A model generated the notes under the pieces. That model saw only the letters and a program-made list of their open reading frames with translations. It was not told where the DNA came from and did not search any database. This document shows positions 13,901 to 28,900 of a stretch of 64,000 nucleotides of DNA, one piece after another. Origin of the DNA: Phoebastria nigripes. Taxonomy: Eukaryota > Chordata > Aves > Procellariiformes > Diomedeidae. Numbering within the stretch: the first letter of the stretch is position 1; each line of letters starts with the position of its first letter. Made by a program: the position numbers and the translations under genes. The stretch covers positions 1,026,486 to 1,090,485 of the forward strand of contig JAYKAV010003166.1 in the NCBI GenBank assembly GCA_035582835.1. The letters are read 5' to 3'.

Positions 13901-16900
13901 TCCATTAACGAGAGCACCACGTGCTCACTATNCTTTTGAATTAGAAGGAAGACGAGCCCATACACTTTTCTTTTTTAATCAATTCTTTTCTAGTCTGAAG
14001 CCCATGATGTGACAAGTAATACTATACAACTCCACGGTNGGAGGAATTCGAGAGACAGAAAACTCCCATTTAGCAGTAGTGGTTAATAGGAGGAAGAGCC
14101 ACAGGGAAAGAGACTCAAGGAATATTGCCTCATAGGTACATACAAAGCCACTCGTCTATTTTCAAACAACTACACTNTTCTGCCACAACCCTAGTAATTT
14201 AAAATCAAATTTTAAATCAAATTCCACCATTCTTGAATGCACAAGGTCAATTGCTTGATTACAGTCACAAAGTACACCTCGGTCCAAGTTGTTAAGCAAA
14301 AAAGGGGAAAAAAATAGTTTAGAATCCACTATCAATCAAATACTTTGTCTTTCCAGCCAAAAATACAAGTACCATTAATGATTAATACGTACTATTTTAG
14401 AGCAAAGTTCAGGTATATTATACAGTATAATTATTTTAATTAAATCACTTGCATATCTTTAGATAAGATTAGCAGAGGTTATCAGTGATACAAAATACGT
14501 CTTTTCTTGAATAATGTATGAAGCAGTTATTAATTTACATATTTCCCAATAAAAATGCAGATTACCGTGATTTTGGTTAGATGGTTTAAGAAAGCATATA
14601 TCCATTTCCAAAACCATACCCAAAACCACAAATTCAGGCAATTATTTTCTCTAGATAATAAAGCACTAATGGATTCTTTAGGAATTTTATAAGCTTTGCT
14701 ATCCCAGCATGTACACAAGTGGCTGCAAGTGAGCACTGAATATGGCCCTGGAAATGTCACCCATCCTGGAGGAAAACACTAGGCTATAGCAGCTGAACAA
14801 ATCTCTANATAAAATACTACATTATTAAAACTTAAGTGCACACTACACTCATCTTCAAATCAGCTCATATATTCTTCTGCAAGGTGAATACACAAATTTC
14901 TTTTTCACTGAATATTCATTANTAGAGAAATATTGCCAACACACTGAACAAAACGTGTAAGGTGAGACTGTCATAGCACATGTTCAATTCTGTTCTCAAA
15001 TTCAGTCTATCAACTAGAACTGAGTAAATACCCAACATTTCCCAGCAATATTTGCTCAAATAAAAGAAAAGGGTATATTTCCACAGCATTGATACCATTT
15101 GGTGCTTTCTATTCATTAAAAATAGAAGGTTGTGATTTTTTCACCTGCTGAAGCATTCACAGAAACAGTGGAAAAGTGGGCGAAAAAAAAGAGGTTTGAA
15201 TTCAAAAGCCACTAACAGTCTCTGCTTCTACAGAACAAACTCTTCAGGAGAGAAAGAAACCTGTCAAATAACTTGAAGTAACCAGCGTGGGAAGTTTGCC
15301 AACGCTTGCTGACCACTTTTGAAGAGCAAAAACCAAACATGTCAATAGGTTAGATGCAAATTTCACAGTGTTCGTTTTTATTCATAGTCCATTTAAACTG
15401 TCAAGCTTGATCATCAAACGTTTCCACGTATGCTTAAAGGACTACTTACATGCTCAGAAATCAAGCTCCTAACTGTAATTATGCAAATAGTCCCATTATG
15501 TACACGCTTATGTGTTTTGATGGATGAGGACTCTAATGACCAGTTATAAACCGCAGCCATCACTGTGTTTTTATTTGCTTATCGTTCAAATGCATGTAGC
15601 AATAAATGTTTAGTAACACATACTAAAAAGGAGCTTTCATTTTATATCTTGAATTAAAATTTCACACTGTGCTGGCACAATCGTTAAAATTAACACTTTA
15701 ATGGCTTAAATGAAGTCCTATCAGGTAAAACTATTTACAACATCAATTTAAAGCCTGTAGTTACAACAATTATCAGCAACTTAGGTTCTACTTTATGGAC
15801 AAACCAATTAAAGTTTAATATCTTAAAATTTAAAGAAAATTGTGCAAATATATTTCCCAATTTCCAGTCTCAACTGACTCAATTATATGACAGACAGTAT
15901 GCTCAGACAAGTAGGCTCTGCAGCCCCATGATTAAATCTGTATCTGTGTAATCCAAAGGTCTACTAAAATAACTTTTTGTTGATATTAACTTGTAAAAGA
16001 GCAGCTCTCACTGTAGATTTTACTTTGTTAGAAGCTGCAGCTGAAAGCAGATCTTTTGTTAGCAGTACCACAATAGCAACGCTGGTTATTCCCAGGATAC
16101 TGAAAACATAAGTGAGGAATATTAAATTCAGCAGATAAAAAACCTGTTCTCATCTTTTCATATAACATCAGGAAAAAACAAATAAGCAATCTGTTTGGGG
16201 TTTTTTTCCATTGAAATAAATTAAAAATCAGATTACTTTCCACTCTTGATCAGCACTGGACAAAGGTTCAAATTCCTCATCTCTGCAAGANGTACATCGC
16301 AAACTAAATCAAAATCTTAATTTCATAGTTACACAGTGATGCCTAAGACACTTGAAAATTCAAAAACAGCATTAGAGAAAACACAATAATGAAAAACCTT
16401 AATTCTTTGATTTTTAATCAAACAGGTTTTTGCAATAATTGCCATGTGATCACATCAGATACACATAAAAAGCTGGAAATACCAGTCTCAAATACTTAGG
16501 CAATAATTATACATAGTTTCAAGCTGGGCTGCAATAAAAATTTTACTGCTCAAAGGGGCTTCTCTCTTTGTGGAAAACAAAGACAAATTATTACTACTCT
16601 TATCAAGCTACAAAACCATTCATTTTAAGTACTACAAAGCACACAAATAAACTAGCAAAGGCAAAGAATAAAAAGGAGAGAAAGCAGAAACAAGACAGTG
16701 CATCATATGAATAATGGATATATTTTCCCTGTTACTGAGTTAAACTTCCTTGTACGCTCACTGTTATATTGACTGTCAGGGTATTATTGGAATTTTTTTT
16801 TTTTCCTGGGATGTGATTCACACGGGAGTCAAGGATTGGCATGATGTCAAGCTCATGTCAGCCTGCGAGCTAACTCCAAGTACCTTTCAATATTATGTCT

Positions 16901-19900
16901 CATCCCTTACTTCTCCCTCTCCCCACCACACACCACCATGCACCCAGCTGTGCACTTACACAAATATGTGTTAATTTCCCCTTTATGAGTATAATATCAA
17001 TGTATAAAAGGTATTATACCACAGCCAAAGTACATACATATGAAAAGAACCATTAACTGACACTTACTACACGAACCAGCTGCCAATACAACCTATTGAA
17101 CTGTTAAGTCGATGAGTGTAGTGCTTCAAGGATACCCTTCTAAACTATTAAAAAGGCAATTAAGTATGCCAAGAAATAAAACTCACTAAGTGAAAATAAT
17201 AAGGTCCAGAAAAGTCAAAGCTTTGCCTTAGAATAAATTAAGCAATAATTGATGGTCACAGTTCTCTGCACAGCCAATACACAGGACAAAATTCCTAGGT
17301 TTTATCGTTCCACAGAATAATTGCAACTTATTCCTTAAATCATCACGACCNCCTCTCTATCTAGAGCAGTCATCCTTTGCAACCTTTAAGATAAATTCAC
17401 TGATGTGCTTATAATGACTTAACAGCTAACTGTATTTCCCTAAACTTCTTCAGAGCTAGCAGCTAAATAATGCAGGGGTTTTTTCACGCTGAAGAAACAA
17501 ATTTAGTGATGGCCTGTATCAAAAGATTGGGGGGGGGGGGGGGCGAACCATCAGAGGTGGTAAGTAAGAAGGACAGAATAAACAAGACTAAGTGCAATAG
17601 AGGCATTATTTCTAACGGTGGTCCCTCTGAACATCAGTGAAGGGTCCATTGCAGTGCCCACATTGCCACAGCTCTTTTTTGCCTGATGGTTTATTTCCAG
17701 ACAGGTTTAATGAGACCAGAATGGGTAAGGAATGGGACCTACCAAGAGGAAAACTAGAACATTCCTCAGATCTAAAGGTTCAAGGAGTTTCTATGACTAA
17801 AAATTTATCCTAAGCCAGCAATTTAGAAAACACTTTATTCTGAAAGGAACTTTTTCTGCAATTTTTTTTTGGGGGGGGGGGGGGGGGACGGACGGACCTC
17901 AACCCCAAAAAAAACCTGTTAGAGCACTTCGACACTTACATACATAAACTGTCTAAAATAAGAGTAAGCTTCATTTATTTTTTGGAACAACTAAAAGAAT
18001 CCCAAAGACCCCAGCTCCTAAAATTACCTGGAGGAGCTGCCTTACAGAAAAGTTCCCGAGTTTTTCGTTTCTTCATGAAGCTAGGCACATATCAGCAGTG
18101 CCCCCAGAAAGAGACAGACACATGCCTTTTCTTCATGTCATGGGGCAAATGTAAGCACCTCAACTTTAAGTTTTGGGACTCCCACCAGGGCCCAGGCAAT
18201 CTGAATCCCTCTTCACTCCTAACAGTTTCCCCTGGGACACCGTGTAAGCCTGTCCTCCGACCCCAGCTCACTTCAAGCCCTCCCGAGTCTTAAGTTGGGA
18301 AAAGACAAAAGAGAGACTACTACTTCTCAGTGGAGTCTGTTTCTGCAAACCCTTGAGTTTTCTGGAGTTGGCTCCACTCGCGAAAGGCAGCGTTACCTTA
18401 AGCATTCGGTCACCAATACCCAAAGTCACCTAATCCACCTTTTGAAAAGCCACTTAGATTATCATTTTAAACATTGCCAATCCAACATAATAGCAAGCCA
18501 TGAAGAACACATCTACACAGAAGTGCATATGCTCAGAAACATGTTTAAGAAACATTACAAGATTAGTACAATTACAGCATATTTCCTATGCCATTTGGAG
18601 ACGTATCCTAAATTTCTTCTGTCTCAAAGCCATAAAGTCATGCTGCAGTCCGTGTGTTCAGCAAGCACCACTTGTAAGTATCTCCATTACTTTGTCACAT
18701 CTGGTAGCCGTTAGTACATCTGAAGGCTTGTGGAATAAGAAAAATTATATTCTCTTAACACAAAAATTCTATTTTACCACAACTGAACTAACAGCCTGAT
18801 GCATTAACACAAAGCTAAAAGGGGACCAAAAATATGGCACTATATTGCATCACAGCATCCTTCTACCGCTCGATAGAAGACAAATTGTCTGCGCAAACAC
18901 TTCTTTGTCATATGAAAGCATGCTAAACTAAGATAGGGTAGCCTTGCTAAGTAGCTTAAAGTCATTTCTGATATAATTTTGGATAATAGATAAAAAACAA
19001 CGGGAGTTTTATTAATTTACTTTTGTTTATTACACAGTTGAGAATATTAAGCAATCTTTCCATTAATACAAAACAGGAATTACTACTGTGATAATAACAC
19101 TGGTCACTGGTAAATGAATACAGAGCAGTAAAGAGTACAGCAAAGCAGTCTTGCAACAACAGAAAATTCTAACTTTTATCCCATTCTTGGGTTTATACTG
19201 ACAAGGAATGTCAAAAAACAGTAACAAAAGTTTCTTCACAGTAGCCATTTAAAAAAACTGCAATACTAACTTAAGGTTGTCATTGGATTGAACAAATGAC
19301 GTCTGCAAAGCATTAAACAAAATGTATTCTGAATAGTATACTACAGGTTTTGTCTAGGATTTAAGTTCATCTCTTTGTACTACATAAAAGCAAAACTACC
19401 TAATTTAAAAATGTAATTTTCTGAAGTCATTCATTTCAAACAGCACACCTAGTCTCAAAATTAAGCATAAAATCTCTTTGCCAAATATAGTATATTCTTA
19501 TGAACTCTTTTGTTTGATGAAGCAATAAATTTGTTTTACCTGACTCAATTTGTACATTATTTTAATGTTAATTTTCATCTTTTGTGTCATTCAACACGAA
19601 GTACCTACCTTCTATACAAGCATTATCCTGGATGCCATTCTATTAAGCTCATCAACCCAGCCAAATTAAGCCCAGTCAGCAGCTGGATGAAACAATTTCC
19701 AGAAATGCCTAAACAATATTTTTGAATTGCCCCAGTCTGCAGCAGTTATCGTTCCAAATGATGGAACCAGCGCCTCTGGCACAAAATTCAGTGTAAAACA
19801 GCACAAAGCGTTATCACAAGTAAAGTGGCGTCGTGCTTTTCTAGAGATTATTATATTTGTTGCCAGTGTAACAACAGACTTCCCCATATAGGTTCCAAGA

Positions 19901-22900
19901 GACACAGAAACCTCAGTCCATGGTTGCATTTTGTTACTCAACTAATTTTAAACGATCGTTTAAAGTATTCAACCTGTTGGAAAAGCCCTACAGGCAAACG
20001 CAGTCTCTTTTGTTTTCTTCTTAGGCACCTTGTACTTCCCTGTCTTCATTTAAATACTTTTCTGTGGCTTTAGCAATAAATGCTTAATATTAGAGTAGGA
20101 AAAAGTATGGTATGGATACTGAGAAATATGTATCATGTGTTAAAAGTGACAAGGATCATTAAAAAACCACACACACACACACAAGAGAATTCGCACTAGT
20201 GAAATGTTATCATCATCTGTCCTGGCTCTCTGTGGTCACATTTCAGGATAATTTTATATACACACCTACTTTATCAAGATCATTTAAAGCACAGAGAACT
20301 AACTCGGCCACCAGCCTGTCTTTTTTCAGTCATCCTGAACAGCAGTACAAAGTCACGCATAACAGCAAACATTAGAGCAAACTGCAAGAATCCTGCTGAG
20401 AATAGTTCCACTCCCTCATACAAACACAGCCCAAATCAGACAGTCCTCATAAATTCAATGAAGCTGGCTCAACTGCCCTTGTTTCAAAGAGATGCAAGAA
20501 TAAATTACTAGGAAACATTTGCATTTTTATCTAAAACTTGAAACGTCATGCTAGGCTTCAGCTGAGCTCACGCTTAAACAGTAAAAGGTTAAGGAAATAA
20601 TTATCATGCACCAATTAGCAGAAAATAGGAATAAAACCAGGAAAGCTCACTACACTTGTAACCATTAAAAATATGTGCACGTACCAAATGCTGCACACCT
20701 TATTTAATCAAGTAATTCTTAAAATCAAACTGATACTTGAAAAACAAAGTTTAATCCCTCTACTTCTCAAACTATTACTGCAGCCCACTACCACTCATCA
20801 TGAAAGAAAAACTTTTGTTAGTAAGAGGATGACCAAAACATCTGTCAGCTCAAATCACTGTTTGAATTTCCCTCTCCAGTTTGGACAACTGCACACCTTA
20901 AAAAAAAATCAAGCATAGAAGACGGCCTCTGAATGCCTGCCTGCCTCCGCTGCAGTCAACACTGACACACACAAAAAAAAAAACCCTAATAATTGTATTT
21001 AGTTAACTAAATATAAAAAACAAACTCTGCGTTGTTCTGAACACTGTAATTTATACCATACCAGCTTCTCAAATTCAAGCCTANAGGATTGACTATTGCT
21101 GCCTTCATAGCCTAGGATGAAAGTGGTTTTTATTCATTCTTACACCTTAATGTTTTGATTGCAACATATTTGAGTCCACTAAGAGGTATAAATGCTAGTA
21201 AAGCTCTGCTCAAATTGTGATCCAAGAATATACGGATTTTTACCTATTTATTGTAAAAAATACGTAGCTGAAGCACTACAACTCAAATTTAAAATAAACT
21301 TTTAATAATGTTTTTAAATCATTATTTTGCAATACCAAAAGCTCACAAAAGGAAACAGACCTTTACACTCTGAAAAAAAAAAAATACAGTTTTTTCCATG
21401 CATACGCTAAGCCAGCCACTACAAATATACACCTTTAGGACTAGGTGACTTCACCCACAAAGTGACCATTAACTGCACCGACACAGCGGGCAGCATTCCG
21501 GAGCCAGCACTGGGGTTACCTTCAGAGCCCCCTCCTCTGACCAACACCACATCGGAAGCAGNGAAGGAGGGACAGCTGACACAGATATGCCTCTTCCTAA
21601 CTGCAGGCCAACTCGAGGCTTCTTGGAGGACCCTGTGCAAAAGACCAGGTCAATGCCCTTCCCAGCCATGAGACTGGGAGTCAAAGCATCCTCAGTAATG
21701 CAAAGCATGATTTTGGTACAGCAGAGAATTTTGCAAACAGACAGGGCTTTTGCTCTTTTGTTTGTTGGTTTTTTTCCTTTTAAGTCTTGAGAAAAATTTA
21801 ATCAATGCTGTGTACAGTTATACCTACTTGCAGTCAATAAAACTGCTAAATGCCACTTTTAACTTGCCCTACACAGAAATACTCTCANTTTTGTTTCCTT
21901 GAAGGCTGAAACTGAAGTCAGGTTTGCAAAGCAGCCACATATTCAAATTCTCCCCTACCCTAAGAAATTTTGAGTAGCCATGATCCTAAAAGAGTTACAA
22001 ATTCGAAGTCTCTTTTTGTGCTCTACAACCTTAAATCCTTGTACAAGTCATACAGTTTTCTTTTGAGAAAACTTTTTTTTTTTTAAATGTACCCAAAGCC
22101 TTGAAAAATGTAAATAAAAAAAGGGGGCAATTTAAATGCAAAATATTAAGTAACTGAAGACCTGAGCTACAGTCAGAAACAGCTCGTCAGCTTCCACAAG
22201 GACATAAATATTTGAATAGATAAAGACTAATTCCTGCTAAGAACATAAGACTGCAGTCATTCATTCTCCCACACACAGTGCCAGCTTGAAGGCTACTTCT
22301 CTTAACAGACAGGCTGGGGAAAAAAAAAAAATTCAGTATAACCAGCCCAAAGAGAAAAGTTGCGAACATTTCAGAAAAACTTTCCAATGGCAGTTCTGCT
22401 CCATGTTGATAAACTATCAAGACAGATTACAATTTTTGCAAGGAGAAATAGAAATATTCAAATGTGTGAATTAAGCATCTGTCTCTTTTTAATGTGAAGC
22501 ACCTTAATTTTCTATGTAGGTCTTTTCAACTTCTTATCTCTCCAGACAGACTTATTTTGTATACACTTATTTAGCTTCCCCAATATGTATTAAAAACAGT
22601 AAAAAAAAGCCTGAAACTGCTACAGCTAGATCTGCTGATCTTAACTGCACAACACAGGGACCTAGCAACTTACCCGCTTATCTTCATTAGTTTTCTACAA
22701 AACTTCGAGTATCTGACAGCACAAGAAACGCCCACTGCGTCACACTAATGGTTCATATAGCCCAGCACTCGTCTCCAACCGTGGCCACAGGAGATGCCAT
22801 TTACAGTTTCTGTGGTCCATTCCTCTCCTGGCTCCCCCAGCATCCTTTCGAGGCTGCATCTCCACCCATCCTTTCAGAACATCTATGGACCTGTGGTCTG

Positions 22901-25900
22901 TAAATCTGCCTAACCTCTTTCTGGGCCTGCTGACACTGTCTGCCTCCATAACCCGCTGTGACAGCAAGCTTCAGAAATGAAAAATTTTTCCTTTACTTGT
23001 TTTAAAACTAACCTCCTACTGATGTCAGTGAGTGCACCCTATTTCTTGTACTGTGGGATTCGGTGCAGAAGAGTTTCACAGACCGCTTACCCGCCAGGAA
23101 GGTGCAGCATTCTCAGTCCTGGTTCTCTGTACCCCTGTAACTAGTCTCCTGGAGGCATGGAGACCAGAACAGCACCTGGCACGCAAGATGCAGATGCACC
23201 AAGGGTATCTAACAACAAAATGACAGCCCTGCCACGTTCTCATTATCCCTCTGACTGACACCCAACACCCTGTTGCTTCTTTGCCTGCCGCTGCATATGG
23301 AACCAATGACCCGGAGAGCTGTCAGTTATGGCTCCAAGGCATCTTCCCCAAACTGCGACTGCCAGCTTCAAGCAGACCACCAGACAGGGATTAATTTACT
23401 CTTCCTGAGATGCACTGCCTTACATTTGTCTACCTTGAAGCTCACCTTTTAGCCCACTCAGTTTTGCGAGGTCCTTCTGACATTCCTCACCACTAGCATG
23501 GTACTTAACTCCAGATCACCGATAAAGATGCTGAATGAAGCCTGTAATGTCACGTCCACTTTACATGGTTACTGACACCCTCCCAGGACTCCAACAGCTT
23601 TGTCAGACAAGACTCACAGAAGCCATCCTCACTCTCTCTCAAGAAAAAACCCACATTTATCCACCTATTCAATAATTTTATTCTTTGTAATAGAACCACA
23701 CATTTCTAGTTACTGAAAAAACTGTAGTGCTTCAGTGGATATTTGACCATAATAAAAGCAAATCTCACGAGCTGCAAAAAGTCAATACTAACAAACAATT
23801 ATGTATTCTAAGAGCTAAGGAATTAGAGTCCAAAGGAGATGAAAGCAATGAATAATGAATGAAAGGTTGTCAAGGCTTCTGAAAGACATCCACAAGCCCA
23901 CTTCTCGGACAACCCCACACTGGCTCATCTGTCAATGCTTCGTCTACCAGCATACTTCACATAGCCAAATACAGACAGTAGATGTGCTCTACCCAAGTTT
24001 GCAGAGATCCGAATGTGAAACAATACACAGACTAGGACAGACACTGCTGTAGTGGGATCTCTCTAGCCTTTGCTAGGAAGTTTGTCTTTTTCCTGCATCT
24101 CAGGTGAAGACAACCAAACCTATTTTGGGGATTATTTTTAATTTTTTTTTTTTTCCCCAAGGCATAAACTGTTGAAAAAGAAAAAAGCTCATGTTCATCT
24201 GCCTTTCTGAAGTAGGCCTCACAAACGAGTCTCAGGAAAATAAATCTTACATTCAATCCTAGTAATCTGAAAACATCCTATTTGTAAAACACCAGACAGC
24301 ACACTGAGTCATTGACTCAAACTTACCAATTTCCATTCAGGATAGATGCTTTGTCAATGGAATGAAAATACAGCTTTCTTGAAACATGTAATATCCCTAT
24401 TTTGTTATCAGATCATACAGTCTCAGTCTCTCTGCCTAAGATATTCGAACTCAGCAGCTTTGTCCCCACTATCTATTTTTGCTGTGCGCTCAGCATGGTA
24501 TTACTAGCCTACGACCTGCATGCTCAGCTACAAAGGACCGGTGCCTTTGACTTAGGTGTTTTCCTGCTGTACTCTTCCCAGCTCCCTTCAAGAGGAGCCT
24601 CTTGCACTGGTGCAGTACTTTGCCACTGTCTGTCTTTGCCTCCCAGCTGCTACAAAATATTCCTCTAATTGCACGACCACTGCACATCTGAGCAGGAGGA
24701 GTCATACTGTCAAACTGTCCCCAAATCCAACCCCAATTCTTAGCCCCTTTCTGATGATCATCTTTCAACTGATTCAGCACAGCTAGGTCAAGAGTTACAT
24801 CCTTTTACAAATTCTATTTGGAACCACAAGGAGAACTTCAAGGTGTAGCTTATCAAACACGTGTTTATGACAGTCTCTGTAGTTTTCCATGGTGAAAGAG
24901 ATTCACTAACAGAACATGAGACCGGTATTGGCACAATGACCTCAGACTCCTCTGGATACAAAAACCTATCAGTCCTATAATTCAATGCTTCTGCTCTGTG
25001 GTATCAATACCCATGTTCATTTGAGGTCAGAGACCACACTCCCAATTCCATGAGCCAGCCAATGCTACCAAAAGTAGCTACCATTTTAAAGGGACAAAAG
25101 AAGAGGGGTGTGGGGTGGAGTTTGCAGTCTGACTCACTACTGATTTTCCATTAAAAACATGCACTAGGGCTTAAGATACTATATTGAAGTTCCTGAACAG
25201 CCTAGCACATAAATAAGTGCATAAGAATACGAGTATCTACATTGTCATCAGCATCTTAAAGATAATGCCTTAAAAATACCTTAAAGTTAAGGTTATACAA
25301 GTTAAATAAGCTAAACATCATTTAACCCCTAAGTTCTCTTTTAAAAACAATAATGAGGTATTTGCAGCAATTTAAGTAAACTTGCTTGTTCGAATCACAT
25401 TCTTTATATAGTCACAAACCCTTCATTAGAAGCACACTAAGTATTAACCACGTTTGAGGTAAAATATGCTTTTGGGGACAAACACAAGCATACACTTCAT
25501 TGACCGCCTAACTGTGGTTTAGGATGCAAAAGTAAAGCCAAGATGGAGACCTGTAAAGTACATACCTTCACTATGACAGTTTGATCAGAGATGCTGCTCA
25601 TCATCTCATTGATGGACTTAAAGAGCTGCAGCAGAGACTCCCTGAAGTCTGCTTCTCCTTTGTTTTCATAAAGTCTGAAAAATAATTGGGTTTCATAAGC
25701 ACGATCTAACTAAAATAGAAATACATTTTCAAAAAATCTGTTCAAATAACAGATGATAATTCGTTGCGTTACTTTCAAGTTCAATAATTTCTACAAGTTT
25801 CTTCACTGAACCAAGAGTTTTCTTTCACAAAAAACTTAAGACAAGACAGACTGACCAGGCTGGGTCAGCAGGAACAACAGATTTTTATTTTAAAGCTTCC

Positions 25901-28900
25901 TATGTAAAATGCCACATCCGGTATTGTTGTTTACGCCTTCAAGTCACAGTGAATCCCTCAGCGGTGACCCAATTCCACATGCCCACGCAGCAGTGGCATA
26001 GAGTCTCTCCACCCTGCACAAGAGCTAGCAGATGTCTGGGAGGACCAATGCCAAGCAGCTCTCTCATGTGGAAGCCAGAAAGCATCCAGACAACTTGCCA
26101 GCAATCATTAAAATCTACCAGTGGCCTAAGGTGAGTGACCTTAAGCTCTGTGAAAGAAAGAAAATGCCTATCAACCCACTATTTGCCAAAAAACCCCCTT
26201 TTTTTTTTCCCCCCAAGGGAAGGGAGCGCTGAAGTTAAAATGCATTTCGCCTCTAATTCCTGGCTCGCTGACACTAAACTAGTTAAGGCTCAGTTTCCCA
26301 TACAGTCAGTATAGCTGCCGCAGAAGAACGACTAATCCACAGCTGAAGTTCACAAGGCAGGTCCCTGTGCCTTCAGGCGGGATTTTTCAGAGCTGATCTG
26401 CCCACACCGACCCCTCTCTCTCTCTGCCAGATGCTTTCAGGGGGATAAAGACTGCCCTGAGACGCCTGAGCAACACCAAAGGCAAAAAATATGCAGCCAA
26501 GCTGAAGAACTTGGTCTGCTGGTTCAATACAGCACAAGAATGAATGTTCCTGAAACTCCCTTGAATATTTTAAATGCAGCATGATCTCTGGTTCAGGTGT
26601 AGGATGAGATAATTCTCACCACAAAATGGAAAGGGAGGGGGAGAAGACCACTAGGCTCCACATAAATCCTTTAAAATTTCCCCCCCCCTTTGGCAATACG
26701 TACGACTCACCTTTGCTGTTGCAAATACACTTCTTGAACCTCAGCTATACAGACTTAACATGACCCAAAAGAAAAAAAGGATCAGTGCTTAAAAGAAGCC
26801 CAGGAGAACCTGGCATCCAGGTCAAATCTAAACAGGAGTGTTTACAAACACCAGAGGGGACTTCTTCCCCAACTAAAACCCCATGCTTACCCGGTTGGCT
26901 TTGACTGCCTCCAAGAGCCTCATCCAACAGCAACTAGGCTTCCAAAGCCCTCCTTGGTTCCACTAGCTCTGTCCCTGAGCTCACCTAAACATTTTGCACC
27001 AAGATCCATCAGAGCAGCTCCCAGCAAGAGTTCAACTCCCCTCTATTTTCCTGCATTTTCTTCTGGGGTTAAACCCAGTAAGAAGGTCTGGAATGTGGTC
27101 GGCAGCTCAGAAAGAGCATCACACCCAGGAATTTTATATGTACAGCCCTAGTATGATTTCTTCACGTTTGAAGATATCATGATGGACCACCTATTACAGA
27201 AGAAAAGGGGCTTATCTTTTTAAGATAAACATGGAGTTCAGAATGTTCTTGCTGCTTTACACTGAAACTAATGTGTATCATTTTTAATGCTGTGTTCATA
27301 AACCTTTGGGAGCCACAGATATTAAAAAAAGCTATTTAACCAGTACACAGGGGAAATGAATGCTACAGAAAAAATATTAAATTGTGTTATTTTGCTGTGC
27401 AAACTTCTATTCCCCTTTTAGGCTAAAACTGGGGGTTATGCAGGACAAATTACTTGTTAACTCCCAATTTCAATAATGGATTTCAGTGTCCCCCTGAACA
27501 GATTAGAGAGGTGAAACTAATACCACTATAAGGAGTAACTAAACTTGACAGTCCAATAAATCAAACTGCTTCAGACAAAAAGCTTTGCATTTCAAAAAGG
27601 GAATTGTAATAAAAAAAACCAAGTTAGTCAGAAATGTGTTTCTACTGTCAGTTATTAAAATATGTTTATTTAATACACCTGATAATGCACAACAACACTG
27701 CAGCTATGAGAAAACCAAGGATTACACCAAGCTGACCCTTCTAGCACTGCCTTCAAAATTTTAAGACTGTTGTAAATGCAACATAACCCCTGGGATCATT
27801 ACCGAGTAAACCAAATAAAGGTATTTCTAAAGTTCACTTACAGTATTTTGCCTTTATAAACCTTGATATACTGAACAAATAGATTTGCCACCAGGCTTTA
27901 ACTAGATGAACTANGCTTCTATGTATTTATCCAGAACTGAAGCTTGCCTGCAATCACATTACTAAAATGCTCCATATATTCAGTCCACTACCATATTACT
28001 AAAGTTAAAAATATGTAATTTTTTTAATAAAAGATTCTGTTTGCTCGTTGAGATTTCTCAGTAAAACACTAACGATATTTCAGAACACTTCTACACTTCT
28101 GCATTATAATCATTTCAAATCACACACCTCAGGCAGGATTTAAATCTTACAGCAGAACAAATCATGGTGTCATTCAGCATTCAGTAGCTTTGCTGATTAA
28201 TCCCTTGTCATTGAGAGCTGTGTCTTCCCAATGCTAAAGAACTGTGAATTAGTGCTTAGCACGAGGAAATCCAACGGCCAATATTAGAGGGTCATATTGT
28301 NTGTAAGTCTAATCTGCAGCAAGAGAGAATTTTTTTTTTTTCTGGTTTAAAGTGATTTGTAGGACCTGCAACAGTGTAAGTGACATTCAGTATTTTCTGA
28401 ATCTCACAGCAAGACTCCTACAGAAACAAATTACAGTCTTTAATTTAGAGAAAGGCTGGTGAAGTTGGTAACTTTAGGGCTCTACATAAATCCCTTGTAA
28501 TAAGGTTGTTACATCGCTAACAAGTAGTAAAAGGATTGAATCTAAATGAAGACAAACACATCATCAACTTGTTTTATAACTTTTTTAATATTTTGTGTAT
28601 AAAACACAGTACCGACTTCCAAATTAACTTAGAATAATCATTTATGCTTGACTTTATGGATGGACGCCCACTGCAGACAGCACCAGTGAGGAAGCCAAGC
28701 AGGGAGCAGAAAACAGCCCCCCCGCAGGCCTCTGCCACAGCGGNAGGCATAGAAAGAGCTTTTATAGAAACCCAAATGACTCTCCTATCAAAAATACTAT
28801 CACTCTTGAGGAGAAGATTTCTGCAGCCCTTCTTTCTTTCCACTTTCCTATCTTGCTCACTGAAGCCTATTGAAACTGCAGGGCCCTACAAACTGCAACC

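Larger units (their letters stand above)
12633..25565 (-). other. DOCK1: DOCK1 intron (12.9 kb), largest complete intron
   Basis: Phase-0 intron. It contains an ancient CR1-family fragment (22720-23735, minus), G15 and G17 runs near 17.5 and 17.9 kb, a (CA)8 tract, and repeat-free motif-rich stretches near 15.4-15.6 and 16.4-16.6 kb. No additional exon or gene found. Confidence 0.85.

Noticed and set aside
16566..16582. SOX dimer binding site
   Set aside because: The half-sites face the opposite way from the known SOX9/SOX10 dimer arrangement; kept only as an inverted repeat.
17982..18714. Two adjacent plus-strand open frames (103 and 139 codons) as a two-part gene
   Set aside because: Different frames, no domain, no splice sites connecting them; consistent with chance in a long intron.
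25385..25420. tRNA T-loop-like GTTCGAATC
   Set aside because: No acceptor stem, D arm or anticodon arm can be built around it.
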